Source: Carettochelys insculpta (taxonomy: Eukaryota; Chordata; Testudines; Carettochelyidae). From it: a stretch of 64,000 bases of DNA. Location: contig NC_134145.1 of the NCBI RefSeq assembly GCF_033958435.1, positions 34,561,501 through 34,625,500 of the forward strand. Direction: 5' to 3'. Each line of letters opens with the position of its first letter. Position 1 is the stretch's first letter. Shown here one piece after another: positions 11,150 through 25,500 of this stretch. Position numbers and translations under genes: made by a program. The notes beneath the pieces are model-generated. The model was not told where the DNA came from, searched no databases, and saw only the letters and a program-made list of their open reading frames with translations.

Positions 11150-11960
11150 CAAGGGAAATAAGAGACAATAAAAAGAGAATCTTTAAATACATTAATGGTA
11201 AGAGAAAAACAAAGAAAAGAATCAGTCCTCTTCTTAGCGGACAAGTAGAAAAAAATGAATCAAGAAGGCTGAGATGTTGCCTATTTTGCTTCAGTCTAAC
11301 ATGTTAATAATTAGATATGAACACAATTAATATTCATACCAGGGGAAGATATTTAAGCCAAAATTGGGAAAAACATTGGCAGGGGCTGATGAAATACATC
11401 GTAGGAAACTAGCTAAGCAATTTTGGAACCATTATTAGAAATTATATTTAAGAACTTGTGGCAGATAGGTGAGTTTCCAGAGGACCAGAAAAGAGCAAAC
11501 ATAATACCTGTCTTTTAAAACAGTACTGGAAGACCCAGAAAATTATAGACCAGTCAGCTTAACTTTGATTCCTAGAAAGAGTCTCGATCAAATCATTAAA
11601 GGATCAATTTGTAAACTCCGAGAGGACAGTAGGGATGCAAGGAATAGCCAGCACAGACTAATCACGAACAAACACCAAGGCAACATAATTTCCTTCTTTG
11701 ATAAGATTACTTATCAACATGCTGCAGGCCGGAATTACTAATTGTGAGGTATCTTGATTTTAGAAAGGCTTCTGCTATACTCTCACAGGATAATCTCACA
11801 AGCAAACTAGGGGAGATGTGGATGACATGACATTCCTATAATGGGGATACACAGTTGCTTGAAAGACTATGAAGAGTAATCACCAACAGGTCACTAGCAA
11901 ACTTGGAGGATGCATCACATGGGAGCCTAAAGGGTCATTTGTGAGTTCTGTATTCACTGA
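11150..11960 (+). mobile_element. Degenerate CR1 LINE reverse-transcriptase fragment
   Basis: Translating the plus strand in pieces gives remnants of the CR1 polymerase order: an ENYRPVSLT-like block (about 11540), a block around FFDKIT (about 11697), then YLDFRKA (about 11750; the CR1 form is YLDFSKAFD) and a KLGEM block (about 11805). Stops and frameshifts throughout show a dead copy. Relatives encode an endonuclease/reverse-transcriptase protein, but no intact frame remains here. Confidence 0.75.
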
Positions 11961-12369
11961 CTATCTCGATTAGAGATGGACAAATTGTTCTAGCTATAAG
12001 GATATTTAAGATCCGGAACAGGCTTTCAAGGCAGGCCACGGAATCCCCATTACTGTGAGTTTTATACCTCTCAAGGATGGTCTAGGTCAGGGATGTGGGA
12101 AGTGAGGGGCTGGCCCCCTCAGGGGTGTGTGAAATTTAATAAGGGGGGGTACAGCATTATGGGCTACTGGGTGTCAGGTTCACCTAGCTCATTAAAAATG
12201 TTGGAATATGTTACTGTTTTTTATGTATGTGCATTCACTTCTATATCCTGAGTAATGAAGTTTTTATATTGTATAGATGCTTCTTGTCTTGCACATGCCA
12301 AAAGTATGTTTTTAATAAACATAACTGACATTTCCATCAGGCTGGATTACATCAGACATGGGGGGTGGG

Positions 12370-13270
12370 GGAGACGCTCCTGCTGAGTGCAGGGAGGAAA
12401 AGTGGGGCCCGAGGTAAAGAGTGCTCACCCCCGCTCTCGGTAGACTTGTCCCACCTCAGCACAGGGGAGGCCCCTGCCAGCCTTTCACAGTGCGCGCCTC
12501 CTCCTCGGCCTCGCTCCTCCGCGCCTGAACTCGGGTCCCCAGCGCGCAGGCCAATCAAGAGATGCCCAGGGCCCTCCCCTTCCTTCCGTCCCCGGGCTTA
12601 AAAATTCTGCTGCCGAGCGGCTGTTCAGGGCGGCGTTGTCAATTCTTCTCCACGTGCTGGTCGTAGCCTGGCTGTGCTGAGCTCAGCAGTCTGCAGAGGG
12701 AAGGAAGGAAGCTCGCTCCAGCCGCACGCAAGCCACGGGGCAGCTCCTGCTCCGCTCCCTGTTCTGGCGGCTGGAGCCGGGCACGGCGCTCGCAGTCGGC
12801 CCCCGCGATGGGCAGCAGGGTCACTTTCTTCGAGGTGGGTGCCTGGCCCCAGGCTCAGGGCAGCAGAGCGGCCGGCACGGGAGCGAACGTGCGGGGGCGC
12901 GGGGTCCTGCGTCCGCCCCAGCAGCGAGGCTCGGGGCTAGGAGCGCGCGCGCGGGCTTGCGCTGCCTGTGCAGCAGAGGGCAGGGTGGGCTGCGGCTTGG
13001 GCTCCTCTCGGGGGCAGCGGTGTCCCCATCGCCCCTGCAGCGAGGTTGGAGGTTGCTCACCGCTCGCTGAGCGTTTCGGCAGCAGCTGGAAGTTGCGGGC
13101 TTTTGAAACGGGGCGTTGATGTACTTGACTTTCATAACGTGTACGCTCAAGGCTGACCCACCGCTGGCTTTCCCTGCCTGCGTGCGGGGAAACCAGGCCA
13201 CGGCCCCGAGCCCTGGTTCAGAGCCTGGCTCCAAAGTGGCAATAGCGCCCCCCGCCGACTTGTTCTGTTG
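12370..13270. promoter_or_regulatory. TECR-like: CpG island promoter of the TECR-like gene
   Basis: CG-dense block around coding exon 1. Upstream are a CCAAT box (12551-12555), a weak TATA-like TTAAAAAT (about 12599) and a perfect E-box CACGTG (12651-12656), a USF/SREBP-type site that could suit a lipid-synthesis gene. The transcription start is probably between 12600 and 12700. Large open frames on both strands here are GC-driven artefacts. Confidence 0.75.
12808..12834 (+). CDS. TECR-like: TECR-like coding exon 1
   Basis: 27 nt encoding MGSRVTFFE, followed by the donor GTGGGT. Start context is GCGATGG (purine at -3, G at +4). It lies inside the CpG island, and its phase joins exactly to the conserved VEILD exon. 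Nine short codons are weak evidence alone; position, splice site and the similarly short human exon 1 support it. Confidence 0.85.
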
Positions 13271-16200
13271 TCTCATCCGTATCGCTGTCCCCAAGTGGCT
13301 GTCTTTTCTTGGACTGTCTCTCTCTGGCCCTGAGTGCTCCAACTTAGTATTTTTGAGCGGCCAGGAGAAGTGCGTGGGGTCCTCTAGCAAGTTAGGGAGG
13401 TGCAGAGTCAGTGGTGCTCATCTGTCTCTCTTTGCAGCATTTCCTCATTCCCCTGTTATGTTCACCCTGCCCTGTTTTATATATTTTGCTTGGGGAAAGG
13501 GGGTGGGGGAAGCAGGCAGAGAGAAATGTCATTGACAACGTACATCTCTAGCTGCTTGGAAGATCCTTGGTAAATGCCGTGTGCTGTGTGTAGTAGGAGC
13601 CTCTTAAAATATAGCATGGAAGTTGAAAAGCGCATGCCTGGTGTGATGGCTTAACTCCTGAGGTATTCCAGTACAAAAGCACTGAACCCCTAGCACCTGT
13701 TACCAGCTTCTTTCATCAGAGTCAAAGACTTCTCTGTTTATAAAGGCAGTTGCCCATTAGTCATTTACATAGTGTCTGCCACACTTCATGGTATCACAAA
13801 CTATATATAATAACGGTCACTGATTAATAGAACTGTATTTTGTCATTCTAGAGTACAGATGGGGAAAGATGAAATATTATTGGCTGTTTGTAAATGTCCA
13901 TGGCTATAGATTTGAATGATGTACATGATTCTTGCATTAATGTGTATCAAATTGAAAGTAATCAACAGCTTCACACAGAAAAGAGGTAACTGTGTTTAAA
14001 TCTAAACTCAGTGTCACAAAAGGGCCTATCTTGCCTTTTGATGTAACGCAAAGAATCTCCATTTAATCAGCTACATTAAACATTCTAATGGCTGGAATAT
14101 GTCCTTATCCACTAATAGAAAGTTCTGAAGACTGGCTCATGTCAGAGCAGAGGAGCTGGAATTTCAAAATAATGATTACATAGAAACTATCATTCTTGAT
14201 GACTTTCCTTTTTTTTTTTTTTTTTTAAACAACCAGTCATTCCAGATTCTCCACCTAACAGTGAGTGCAAAAGTCTCTTTAATAAACAGGCCCTGTACAA
14301 TGCAAAATTATCAGTAAAATATCTGCACCACTAAAACCTAACTGGGTTTCAAATCAAGTATCTGAAAAGATGATTAAATAGAGGAGCTTCAAATCCTATA
14401 GCCCACAATTCTGTCTTTGACTAAAATTTAGAAAACGCGTTAGATATCGCTAGCACCTAAGCTAGGTTTCTCTGGCCCTGCATGGGTGCAAATGATAGAG
14501 AATGCATAGGGCCATCTGAGGAAGACCTATGCATTTACTATTTTACACTAAGGAATTTTAAGAAGAAATTCCCACTGGCAGTACCAGTGGTTCTGCTGCA
14601 TCAGTGTTAGCCTCATTAGCACTAGCATTAACCAAACAGCTGGCAGGTTCTTGCACTTTTAGCACAAGGTAAATTATATCTCAGCAGCCCGGGCTGTAGG
14701 GGCCAGACAAATCAAACTCTGCTACTTCTCCCTGAGGAACAATGTGTGCCGTTGCTGGGCCATATGCTTCAGATTGGCTGCTAGCGCTGAGCTGGCTGTC
14801 TGACTGCGAAAAGTTTGAAGGCTCCATCTTCTGGAGTGGTGCAGTGGCAGCATTCCCCTGGAGATCTGAGAGGCGTTAGACCAGATTCAGTCCATGTGAG
14901 TTGCTGTTCCTGCCAGATTCGGGGTATGGGTGATGGCACAACCAAGATGACTTTGCATTCTTCAGGTGTCAGGGAAGCAGCATACATTGCATTGCTTTGT
15001 CAGTGTAAGGGAGTAGCTCCATAGGGGATGGTATGCTGTGAAGGCTCAGATGCAAAGTGCCTCTGCCACTGCCCCTGTATCTTTCAACATGTCCTCTTAT
15101 CCCAGAGGACAGTGTGGTGCTGGTATAGCTGCTTTATGCAAGCTGAGGATTTCCTTTACGCAAGAGGAATTCTCAGCTTTCCTGCGTGACGTGGAACAGT
15201 GCAAAAAGATGCTGGAGGCTGAGGACCAGGCCTAATGTATCTCCCTCAGGCAGAGGGAGCTGGCCCCCAGCTGCAGGGCTTCTGGGGTTTTATATGGAGA
15301 TACACATTTCACAGAGCTGGAAGGGACCTCAGAAGGTCATAGAGTCCAGTCCTCTGCCCTCTTGGCAGGACCAAACACCATCCCTGACAGATTAGGTTTT
15401 TTCTTTTCTTTTAAATAGCTCGTTGGTTTCAGCATTGGCCTGCTAACCCCAGCATTGAGAGCTCCAGCCTTAAGGAGGCCACTTAGGGGTTTGGGACACA
15501 GATTTAAAACAAAGAAAAGCAGGGCCAAGCACTATCCCTGAGATGAGCATACAGGGGACTGGACTAAAGGACCTCAGAAGGTCCCTTCCAGTTCTGTGAG
15601 ATAGGAGTGCTGGATAAGGGAGTTTCAGGCTACACTCCAGAGGAGGGAAACTGGTTTGTTCGTGACACTTAGGGCTCCTCTGAATTAAGACAATTTAGGG
15701 ACTATTTTATATAACATTAGTGCACTGGAAGTAGGGAATTCCAACACTTATTACACTGGACTTCAGTCAGGATTACACTGATGACACAAGTGTTACTGTA
15801 CCACACATTGAAGCACCTCTTCCCAAGAGCATCTTTGTACAGAAATCAGACAGTTGAAATTTGAAAAGCTCTGGGTGTTTTCATCGACTGGCAAACGTTT
15901 ACTACGCTGTGGAAAGCAGAGCTAAATAAATACAGTATGCCAGAGAAGCGCATCTATATTTTTATTGTAAATGTACAAACTGAACACTTACATCCTGAAT
16001 AATTTATATTTTTTTTCCCTAGCTTCTGACGTTAGTATGTTTAAGATTTGCTGAGTTCTTTGGAAATTCTTACATAGTCATTAGTGGGAGACATTTGGTA
16101 GAGACACAGCAATTTAAGAAGTGACAGCTTTGCTGAGCTGTGTGGCTTTTAGAACAAATTACATCCTTCAGTTGCTGTAGACAGAGATCAAAAGCATTTT

Positions 16201-16533
16201 TAAAACAATACTTAATGGAGATCCTTTGGAAAAAATGCCACTTTGAGAAATAGGTGTTGCATGACGTTGCTTGGCATAGTCCACCACGTTACTTGAAGCA
16301 GGGCCCCAATTCTGCAAAGAGCTCCATGGCAAAATTGAGGCCTAAGGGTGAAATTCACAAAGGGGTTTAGGCACTGCAACACTGGAAAAACAACAAAAGC
16401 AACAGTGCAATCGACAAAGCATGAGCTAGTTGCCTAAGGTTCCCTATACAAGGAATTGAGATAGGCACCTTACTGATATCCCCAAAGCCAGCATGCTTGA
16501 TGGAAAGTGGCCTAAAGTAGCTTATGGGAGACA

Positions 16534-16587
<54 letters not shown>

Positions 16588-19500
16588 ACGCACGCAAGCG
16601 AGCACTAGTCATCTATTGGAGATAAACATAGAAGTCTGGACTGCATAGAGGTACTTAGTTTTGCTTGTGATCCATGAACTTAAGGGTGGCGGAGAGGGGG
16701 AAGGGTAGCGAGGCACACAAAGTCACCTACTTGCATGAGAGACCCTAAACAAAAAAAGCCGAGGAAGGAGTAGCTGACTTATAATCTGTAGCCTAGTAGA
16801 TAAGGTATTCATCTAGGTTTGGCAGACCCCATTTCAAGTTTGTCTCCCTTCTAAGGGGGAAAAGGATTAAAGAAGGAATCTGCCATTTTCCTTTTACCTC
16901 CTGTGACATGGGAAGCTGAATGCCTAGCTTTCCTGGGTTGTGACTTGGTGCAGAGCTTTGGCAGGAGACCATCATCTGTCCTGTGACCATGAAGCAGCAG
17001 TGCTTGCGTTTCAGGCAGGAAAGAGTGCCCTGAGCGCTTGAGTGGGTCATCAGTGTTTTATGCATAGAGGGGGGAAAACAGTACGTACTAAGTTGAAGCT
17101 CCCACAGACAATGTTTCCTCCAATTATTTCCATCCATGTGTAGAATAAATCTTGTTCTGGGCACTAAAACGTGCAACATGCACCACTATGAGCAACACAA
17201 ACCTAGCTGTGGGCACTCTGCTAACCAGCCGAGCAGCACTGGAATCTCTCTTGAGCAGCTGCACGAGTACACCTCTTACAGGGACCACTTGCCTGCTGGG
17301 TTCAGTGAGAACTTCATGGACTAAAACAGGACTTTTGTACCCCAAACCCACGATTTAGACACCTGTGTTTCTCTGTGGATCACACTCTGTTTCTCCCTCT
17401 TAATACTGGATTTGTTTGGTTTGTAGTTTGACTATTAATAACGGTACTTGCCAGGTGTGGAATATTTTAGGGGAAAACAAAATGAAGTTGAGAAATTGTA
17501 ACATGAACCTAAAGATAACTTGAAATCTTACTTTTCCAATTTTCATAATTTGCAATTATAATTTCTAAAAATTATCTACTTTTTGCAGCATAGAACACAT
17601 AGTCTAACTGAAGAAAACTCACTGACTGCAAGGAGAGCAGTGGAAGTCTCTCTCAACACAAAGTACTATCGAAGGGACAAAGTCAAAAAGCTGGAAGACT
17701 GATTTAGCTCTACTCTTTTTTTCTTTGATACAGTAATTGTCTTGTGAAGAATGTCCAGATAAAGTGCCTTCAGTTAACTTGTCCCTTTTAAGACTCAAAT
17801 TTAGGGATGTTGACATTTAACTGGCTAAATGGTGATTCCCCACCCTAAACTGATGAGGCTTGCCGGTTATGATCAACCAGTGGGGGCAGGAGCAGCCCCC
17901 ATCACCACCCACCATGGGCAGGCTCCAGTCCCATGTGCCCCTCCTCCTCCCCACCACAGCTGGAGGGTGATCCAGCCTGGCCAGAGTAGCCTGTGTCTGT
18001 TGTGGGCCTGGCCCAGATGCACCATGGGCAGGGGCACTCCAGCCAGGTTAGAGCAAACCCCCTCTGTGGCAGGGGGGCTGGAGCAGCCTTCCCAGCTGCC
18101 CTTCCTTCCCATTTAATTGGCTAATTGGTTTACTTAACATTTCAACCAGTTGACTAACTGAACAGTATTTCGCATCCCTAGTTAAATCCTTAATAAACAA
18201 AGTACATTTAACGTATCGGTGTTCTGGGTAGAACAGTGCTTGAAATCAGGCTGGAACTTATTGCTCATGCTATGGGTTTAGCAGGATTTCCCTAACTGGT
18301 TTAGGTAGGGAGCTGATCAGAAGAACAGCGTCTACTGGCAAAACTCCAGTTGCCCCTTCAGTTTCTGCTGACCTGAGGTTGTCATTGCTATCAATTAAGT
18401 GATTAGCCCTTCTGGCTATGAAGATCGGCTTTGTGTGCTGTTGCCTAGCATTGTTGGCATGTTGCATGCCCTGTTACAAAGGCGTCCCTTGCTCTACTGA
18501 TCTCTAGATTGCTGGACTCAGAGTAGAATGCTGAGTTTAAATGCCCTGGGCAGGGCTGCTTGGACTGCAAAGAAAACTAGAATTCACTGTTCAAAACAAG
18601 GTAAGGCAACTATGCAGCTCTTAAAGGGACTCCACCAATCTCAAACCCAGGCTGCTGATTGAAAATGGCTTTTTTAATTCAACATTTAAGATCACTTGCT
18701 GAAATAGTTCATAGAAAAGTTTTCTGTACAGTTCATAGAAAAACCTCCTAGTTTCTTCATATTGTGCATTTGACAATGTTTTTCTACAAACAGTTTCACT
18801 GCTTCCCCTTAAGTCAGTTCGGCCAATCATCTGTTTGCAAGGATCGTGGGAGGGAAAATATTTTTAAAAATAGGAAAATCTGGTTGTGGAAAAAACACCA
18901 CTTGGCAGGAAGCCTCAGTGTTTGAAACTGACAATTTCAGATCGACAGCATTCTTTCAAGAGAACAAATGCAAATTGTTTTAAATATATGGCTTTGGACA
19001 TAAGTTTCAAACTTTTGGTACGTAGGAGTTTTGCACATTGAGCCCTAGGTGACCCTTGTGCATTGAAAGCTAGGGTCTGTAGCAAGCAGATTCTCAGGAG
19101 CTTTTCCCCTTTGTCTTATATTCATTGTTGCCTTTGTCCTATGAACTTTAAGTAAATGATCTGTGCCAGTGAAAGCTGTTTCAAGCACCACCTGTCCATA
19201 TATTGCCTTATAAGACCCATAGGCTAATCCTGCTCCTTAGCAACAGAAAATCACAAAGAATAAGAATCCTAGTGGCTTCAAAGTCCTCTACTGCCACCTT
19301 CAGCCCCAGAGATTTTAGGCATTATTTTTACACTGGGGAAGAGAACAGGTCTCCGAGCATGCCCAGGTTGACAGCCCTATGCTAGTGGGGCTCCAGCTAG
19401 CTAAAAATGTCAATACGTATTGACAACATCTTTAGATAAGAACAAGATTCTCTGGTCTAAAGCCATTTTAAAAAGTTTCCTATAAATCAGCTACTTCATG

Positions 19501-22500
19501 CGTATCTTACAGAGGACTGATATGCCCTGCCATTCCTGCACAGGTCAGACTTGAAGAACAGCTGTTAGCTTGAAAGCTCATGTTTCACCACTCGAAGTGA
19601 TCCAATAGAAGTTAAGACTTTACTCACCTTATCTCATCCACACACCCAGTGCTCTACAGAAAGTAGGGTGGTGGAAGCCCTGACAGACATTTAGCTGCAA
19701 CATAACAAAGCACCATACTAACACACAGGCCTGCCAACTGCAGAGGGCAAAAAGGGGCAACTGGAGATTCAAGGGTTTGGGGCTCCTGGCCACCACCATT
19801 GTTGCTGCAGCAGTAGAAGCGATATCTGCAAGCCCTTTAACTCGCTGCCAGAGAGCAGTGTGGCACACTTTAGCTGGCTCTCTAGGCAGGCTGGGGTTTA
19901 GAGCCTCCTCTTAGGTAGGCTGTTCATTCTCATATAGAAGCTTGTAGCCTCAAGATAGTGCAGACTTATATAAATAATTGACAAAAGGACCATCAAGATC
20001 CTGGGGGATCCAGACCTTTCTTGTCTAGTCCTGGTAATCACTGACCATCTGAGTCTGCCCCCTTTATTCCCAGGGATGGTAAAGAATGAAATGCTGGTCC
20101 CAGTGCAGTCATTCGAGTTCTGCATTGATTTCTGTGGGCCAGGACTTCCTGCAATAGGACTATACCCAGAGCCTGTTATTTGGGGCTGGCCCTACTTGAG
20201 GTGGGGAGCTGGACTCAAAGACCTCCTGAGGGGTCTCAGCCCTAGGATTCTATGATCCTCTGTATGAGGAAGGTAGCAGAAGTTGACCCTGATGTTGCAA
20301 TCTGTTTGTTTTTTTTTTTTTTTTTCCTTTGTGTACACTATATGAAGGAGAGAGAGAAGCAAAATGAAAGTAACGGCCTTTCCATTCCCCCCCCACCCCA
20401 CCCCAGACTGCTGTGTACAGCAGAGCTGTTTCTGATTCTTATTTCTGTGGAATCAGAAGTGGGACTCAAGGGCAAATTCCCCTGCTTTTCTCAGGCTATA
20501 ATTACTGCAACTGAAACAAAAGTGACGTTTGGGGAGAGAGATTTGATTATGGAAAAAATCAAGGCTGTCTACAAGAGTTTTTTTTCCAGCAAACTGGGCT
20601 TTTGTCCCCCAAAAAAAACCTTTAGAGTGGCTACACTCAAAATGTGCTTTGACACAACTCGGCACGTCCACCGGCAGCATTATACCTCTCCACATTCAGG
20701 TATAAGCCCTTTTGTCAACAGAAAACTTTTGAGAAACAGCTGTATAGATGCTCTAGGGCCCTTTTGTCAACAGAAAGGGCTTCCAATTCACTGGGCAGCC
20801 GTGTTTGCAGAGCTTCTGGCCAGTCATGCTGCCTCGAGAGGGGTGGGCAGTCTGGCTGCTCTCTGGCAGAGCAGATTGCTCATTTGATCTGCTTTTGGGC
20901 GTAGACATGATTTGTCGACAGAAGTTTTGCTGGGAAATCCCTTCTGACAGTCACTTCTGTCAACAGATGCTTCTTGTGTAGATGTAGCCCAAGTGATGAA
21001 CCTAAGAACAATTCCTGTCATGGCCCTTCTTAAAACAAAGGAGCCCTGCTTACTTAAGCAGTTTAATAGAAGAGGAAGGATTAATTTATTTTGTGTTGCT
21101 CTGCTGCTGTTCAGAGAAGTTTCCTAAATTGTAACACAAGCTTATTTTTTAACTGTTTGTTTTTAATCAATACAGTATTTGCTTGTGTCAGTGCCCAGCA
21201 GGATACAGTAAAACTTGGTGATGCTGTTACAAATAAAAATGTCAACAAATAAATAACTTAGGATGTGGTAGCATGGTAATTGTCTTTTGAGTATTTCTGG
21301 AATGTTTATCACTTTTTTTTAAAAAAGACCATACCTGCTACAGGGGGTCTGAGTACCACTTAAGTTTGATTTATCGCTCAATGACATACAGACAAATGTG
21401 CTCTCCTTTTACAAGTAAAAATGATTTTTTTTGCTTATGCTGAGCTATGCCTGACTTTTGCAACAGTAATAAAGATTTGGCAGGACAAATTCTTCCCTCA
21501 GAGCTGTGAAACCCATTGGAAATCTAGCTTGCTATCATACAAGCTAGGTGTCTGTCTCTAGTAAACTAATAAGTGTAAAGCAAAGAGCAAAATCCTGTTT
21601 TGATCAACACAGTAAGCACTTGCAGTGCTGCCTGCACACAGTGAGATGATGATCTGTGTGGTAGGAAGTGCTGTTTCTCCAGAGTATACAATTTTACTTT
21701 CCATTTACCTGGTCCAGATCAAATGTGCCTCTTGGCTCTATTAGAAATACAGTAAATCCTCTATTTTAATGGACCCCAATTTAACAGACTTCGGAAATAA
21801 TGGACACTATCCGCCAGCCCTCTTTCTACCACCCGCCCCCCTCCCCAAGTTGCTGGGGCTGGAGAGGCCTCTGGGACTCCCATGATTGCTGTAGTGCCTG
21901 GGGCTGGAGGAGGTGCCAGGGCCACTGGAGTGGTTGGGGCTGCCAGGGATGGAATTGCTGCCAGAGCCACTGGGGCTGCAGAACCAGCTGGGGCCTCTGG
22001 GACTGGAGGAGCCACATGAGGGTGGGGGATTGCAGTGGGGCATGGGAGCTCTCCTTCTCAGCCATGTGTGCATGGAGCATGTCAGCACCTGGCCACCACT
22101 GTCTGCAATGGTGCTGAGCAGCTGCTGTGGTGTCAGAGGCTGTTCCCTGCTGGCAGGCTGGGATCAGCAGATGTGCTCTGTCTTCATGCAGGAAGCTTGG
22201 AGCTGGGATCTGTAGGAGCCACAAGGCTGAGCAAGCCATGAGAGGTGGAAGGAGCCAGGCCAGCATGCAGTTCCTCTCCCAGTAATAGGGAGAGGGAAGT
22301 CTGATGTAAGGCAGAGGACAGTAGGGAGTGATGGGCTAGGAAGGTCAGTGCGTCATCATACAGTGTAACTATTTGGATATAACAGACTTTTGGCATTAAC
22401 GGACACCCCTTCCCCCCATTAGTCTGTTCAACTGAGAGTTTACTGTAGTTATGTTAGCATAGTCAGTGGACTGGGAAAAGGTGGTGCTTCGTCTTTTGCA

Positions 22501-25500
22501 ATGATCGTATTTCTAAGAGTGCCACAAGCTGAGAGATTAATCAGCCAGTGAACAATACGAGTTGTCATTTTGTCCTATCAGGTGGAAATCCTCGACTGGA
22601 AAACAAAGCAACAGCTGTGCTTTCTGGATAAGGTAAATGATGATCTTGTTGAAATAGCATGTGACCATATTTGGATGCTTGTAACTTTTTTTAAGGTAAA
22701 TATCATGCACATGAAAGGAGATGGAAAACCTTTCTTCTGCCACAGCAGGCAATAGCCTCAGCAGCGGCAGGGAAAACCTGCCCATTCTGCCTTTAAAGTC
22801 CCTCATCCTCCCTCTGGAAGTACCAGGGGGCAGGGAGTGCTTTCACACTCATCCTCTCAGTTGAGGGGGCCAACAAGGATGCCTGTTGTGATGTGATCTT
22901 GGAGAGATTTCACAGAAGCCACCAAACTGTAATCATGTTGTTGTAACTTTGATCATTATTAACATTTGCAACATGAGAGAGATTAAATTATCCCTTTTCC
23001 TGTTACAAGTGATTTGAGCTGTCTATACTAAAAGTAGAATTTTGACCATGTTTTAAAAAGTTACAGGAATGCTGTCAACTTGAAAAATCACATTTCTACC
23101 TGGTAATCATCTCCCAAAACAAATGTCTTATGACTCTTTCTTTTTTGTGCCTAGGTGGAGCCACATGCTACAGTTAGTGATATCAGATTAATGTTTCATA
23201 AATCCTGTAAGTACAGTTTAAGTAACTTTCTAAGGGTACAAATCACATCAAAATAGCCAGTACATAATTAAGATGTGTACATTTTTGAAAATGATATATA
23301 CATGTGCATATGCAATAAAGCATGTAATTGCCAAATGAACATTAATGTAACCGATATAAAATTTTCATTAGCACTAATAAAAGCAAAAATTTGCATATGT
23401 GTAATTTTTTTATAAACAATAAAGTCACAAAAATCTCCAGCCAAGAGCTTCTCTCTTGATCTGTTGCAGTCATAACAGTGGGTAATTTTATGGTTTTGTA
23501 TTTTTGCCTTGCAGATCCCAAGTGGTATCCAGCAAGGCAGTCAATAAGACTTGATCCCAGTAAGTACCAGTCAGGTCTAGCGTAATGAGACTCTTAACAT
23601 AGAGAAGTGTCGCATCCTGCCCTCTCTGGTGGTATTTTCTGCTGTGAGGTGGGAGTTTTCCTGAACTAGTTAATGTTCTGAAGCATTTTACAAAAAAGAG
23701 CCCACCACAATTCTTTGAACATTATTGCTCAGATTCCCACACCTGGGTCTGATATGAGTACCCACTCATTAGTTAATGTGGGAATTTGCATATTGTCTTC
23801 AACTGCTGAGCACTTGTTTTTTCAATAGAAGCAGCAGCTAATCGAATCTGTTTATTACCTTGCATCTAACTGCAATGAGAGAGACCCCGAAGTGGTGCTC
23901 CACTACAAAAAGTCTGAAGGGTTAAATGCTAGTGCTATTAATAATACATGTTAACTTTTTAATATCGGGTGGACATTAGTTTTCTCATGTGATAAGCTGA
24001 TGCAAGATGAATTGCAGAATGTTGGATCTACAAATTTAGCTGGTGCCACGTAGCTGATTCAGTTAATTTAGTGATGTGAAATTCTGGTAGAAAACTCTTG
24101 TTGCATGGCATTGGTGCACAAAAGGGAAAGTATTACTGGAAAAATTTATTCTCCATACTACTCAAATAAAATTTAGTACTTTGCTGATATTAAGCATAAT
24201 TATTCAGACAGTCTCTTACCATGATTTTTAGTAAGGATCCATATTGCTTTGGGATCAGTCCATGGGGAAAAAATGTGCCTGAGCAGCTTGTTTTCTTCCA
24301 CAAGCATTTGTTACCAAGTCCCAGCCAGTCCCAGTGGCTTATGCTGGGGAAACTTGGCACGAGGTAACAGCTGGAGCTATGGGGATTCCCCTCAATTCAG
24401 GAATTTTAAAAGCATCCATGCCACCAGTCCAGAGCAAGCATGTGTTCGTAGGCCAAAGCTCTCATATAGAAAGGTGTCAGTTAAACTCCTTTTCATACTT
24501 TCTGTTTTGTATAGTAAAATACAATTTTATATTAGAGAAGGAAAGATCCTATTCTGCACCCTAACCCTCATTAGCACAAATCCCTGGGAAATCACCACAT
24601 ATCCACTGGACTGAAGTGCAAGGGCTCAAATAAGTTGTGGAGGAGCACAATGCCACCTCTTACACCACAAGATTTCCCTCCATCAAGGTGTTCATGGAAA
24701 AGGGTGCTAGTTAACAGGTCCATGATAACTGCTTGCTCTGTTGAGGCAGAGACTCACTCCCATTAGCATCTGCCCGTTTTCTGCACCAGTGGAAAGACCA
24801 TACTGCAAATAGGGGTGGGGGTGAGGATCCATCTCATAATGTTGGTTTCAGTAATTGTTCAATCGGTGCACAGCAAATTTACTCCTGTATTTTTTCCCTC
24901 CTATTGTTTTGCATGCACATATAAGAAAACACAAGGACTTTACATTTGTTTTTATCAGATGACATCCTCTTACCTAAGACACTGGTAAAGCACCAAGTCT
25001 GGCCAAAGGATTCCACGGATTGGTCTAAACAGATGAAAAGGTTTCTGTGACCAGAGTTTACTTTAATTTCAATGTGATATGTATAACTACTACTTCTTCT
25101 CAGAGGGAAAATCCTTGAGAGATGACGAAATCCTGCAACATCTCCCAGTTGGCACAACCGCAACACTATATTTTAAAGATCTAGGGCCACAAATAGGATG
25201 GACTATGGTGAGCTATGCTACAAGCCTGAACCATTTAATTAATGCTTCTCTTTAAGTCTTGCTTCAGTTTCTCTGCATCTTAGAATTTCTGTATGTTGCT
25301 GCTGTAGATTTTTTTTTTTTTTTTTTTCTCCCCCTCTGAATTGATTGCCCACTGGCCAGTAGGTGTCTAGCATTGCACGCTTCCACAGAGCTGTTTCTAC
25401 TTGGTTCTGAACTGTCAGAGCAGGTCTCATTTTAGTATTGCAGCACTTCAGGGCAAGGGAAAGGAGTTCACAAAGTAACAACCAATGTGGCCTTTCCCAT

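Larger units (their letters stand above)
5011..12369. other. Intergenic region between GCLM and the TECR-like gene
   Basis: About 7.4 kb between the two divergent CpG islands, without a host gene I can support. It holds CR1 pieces, a palindrome of PLE tails (5572-5803), an AGGGTTACCA inverted-repeat element (6019-6181), a TA microsatellite, a gag pseudogene with LTR remnant (about 7690-9345), a hAT-like fragment near 10045-10120, a GGCTACATGTACAC element (10840-11125) and a degenerate CR1 reverse transcriptase (11150-11960). Elsewhere (6480-7530, 9350-10040) it is AT-rich with nothing recognisable. Confidence 0.7.
12835..22581 (+). other. TECR-like: TECR-like intron 1
   Basis: 9.7-kb intron. 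Contains the rest of the CpG island, CR1 3' pieces (15290-15420, 15550-15595, 20170-20265), a TG/AG microsatellite (16536-16587), inverted-repeat elements at 17802-18180 and 20629-20989, and a Tigger-like element at 21750-22445. The stretches 13300-15280 and 18190-20160 show no gene I can support. Confidence 0.75.

Noticed and set aside
12821..13390. 189-codon minus-strand open frame antisense to the TECR-like exon 1
   Set aside because: It lies in the CpG island, where stop codons are rare by composition. The sequence is low-complexity and shows no known domain.
20252..20887. 211-codon plus-strand open frame
   Set aside because: It begins in a CR1 3' end, crosses a poly-T tract, and continues into a palindromic MITE. 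No protein similarity or splice structure supports it.
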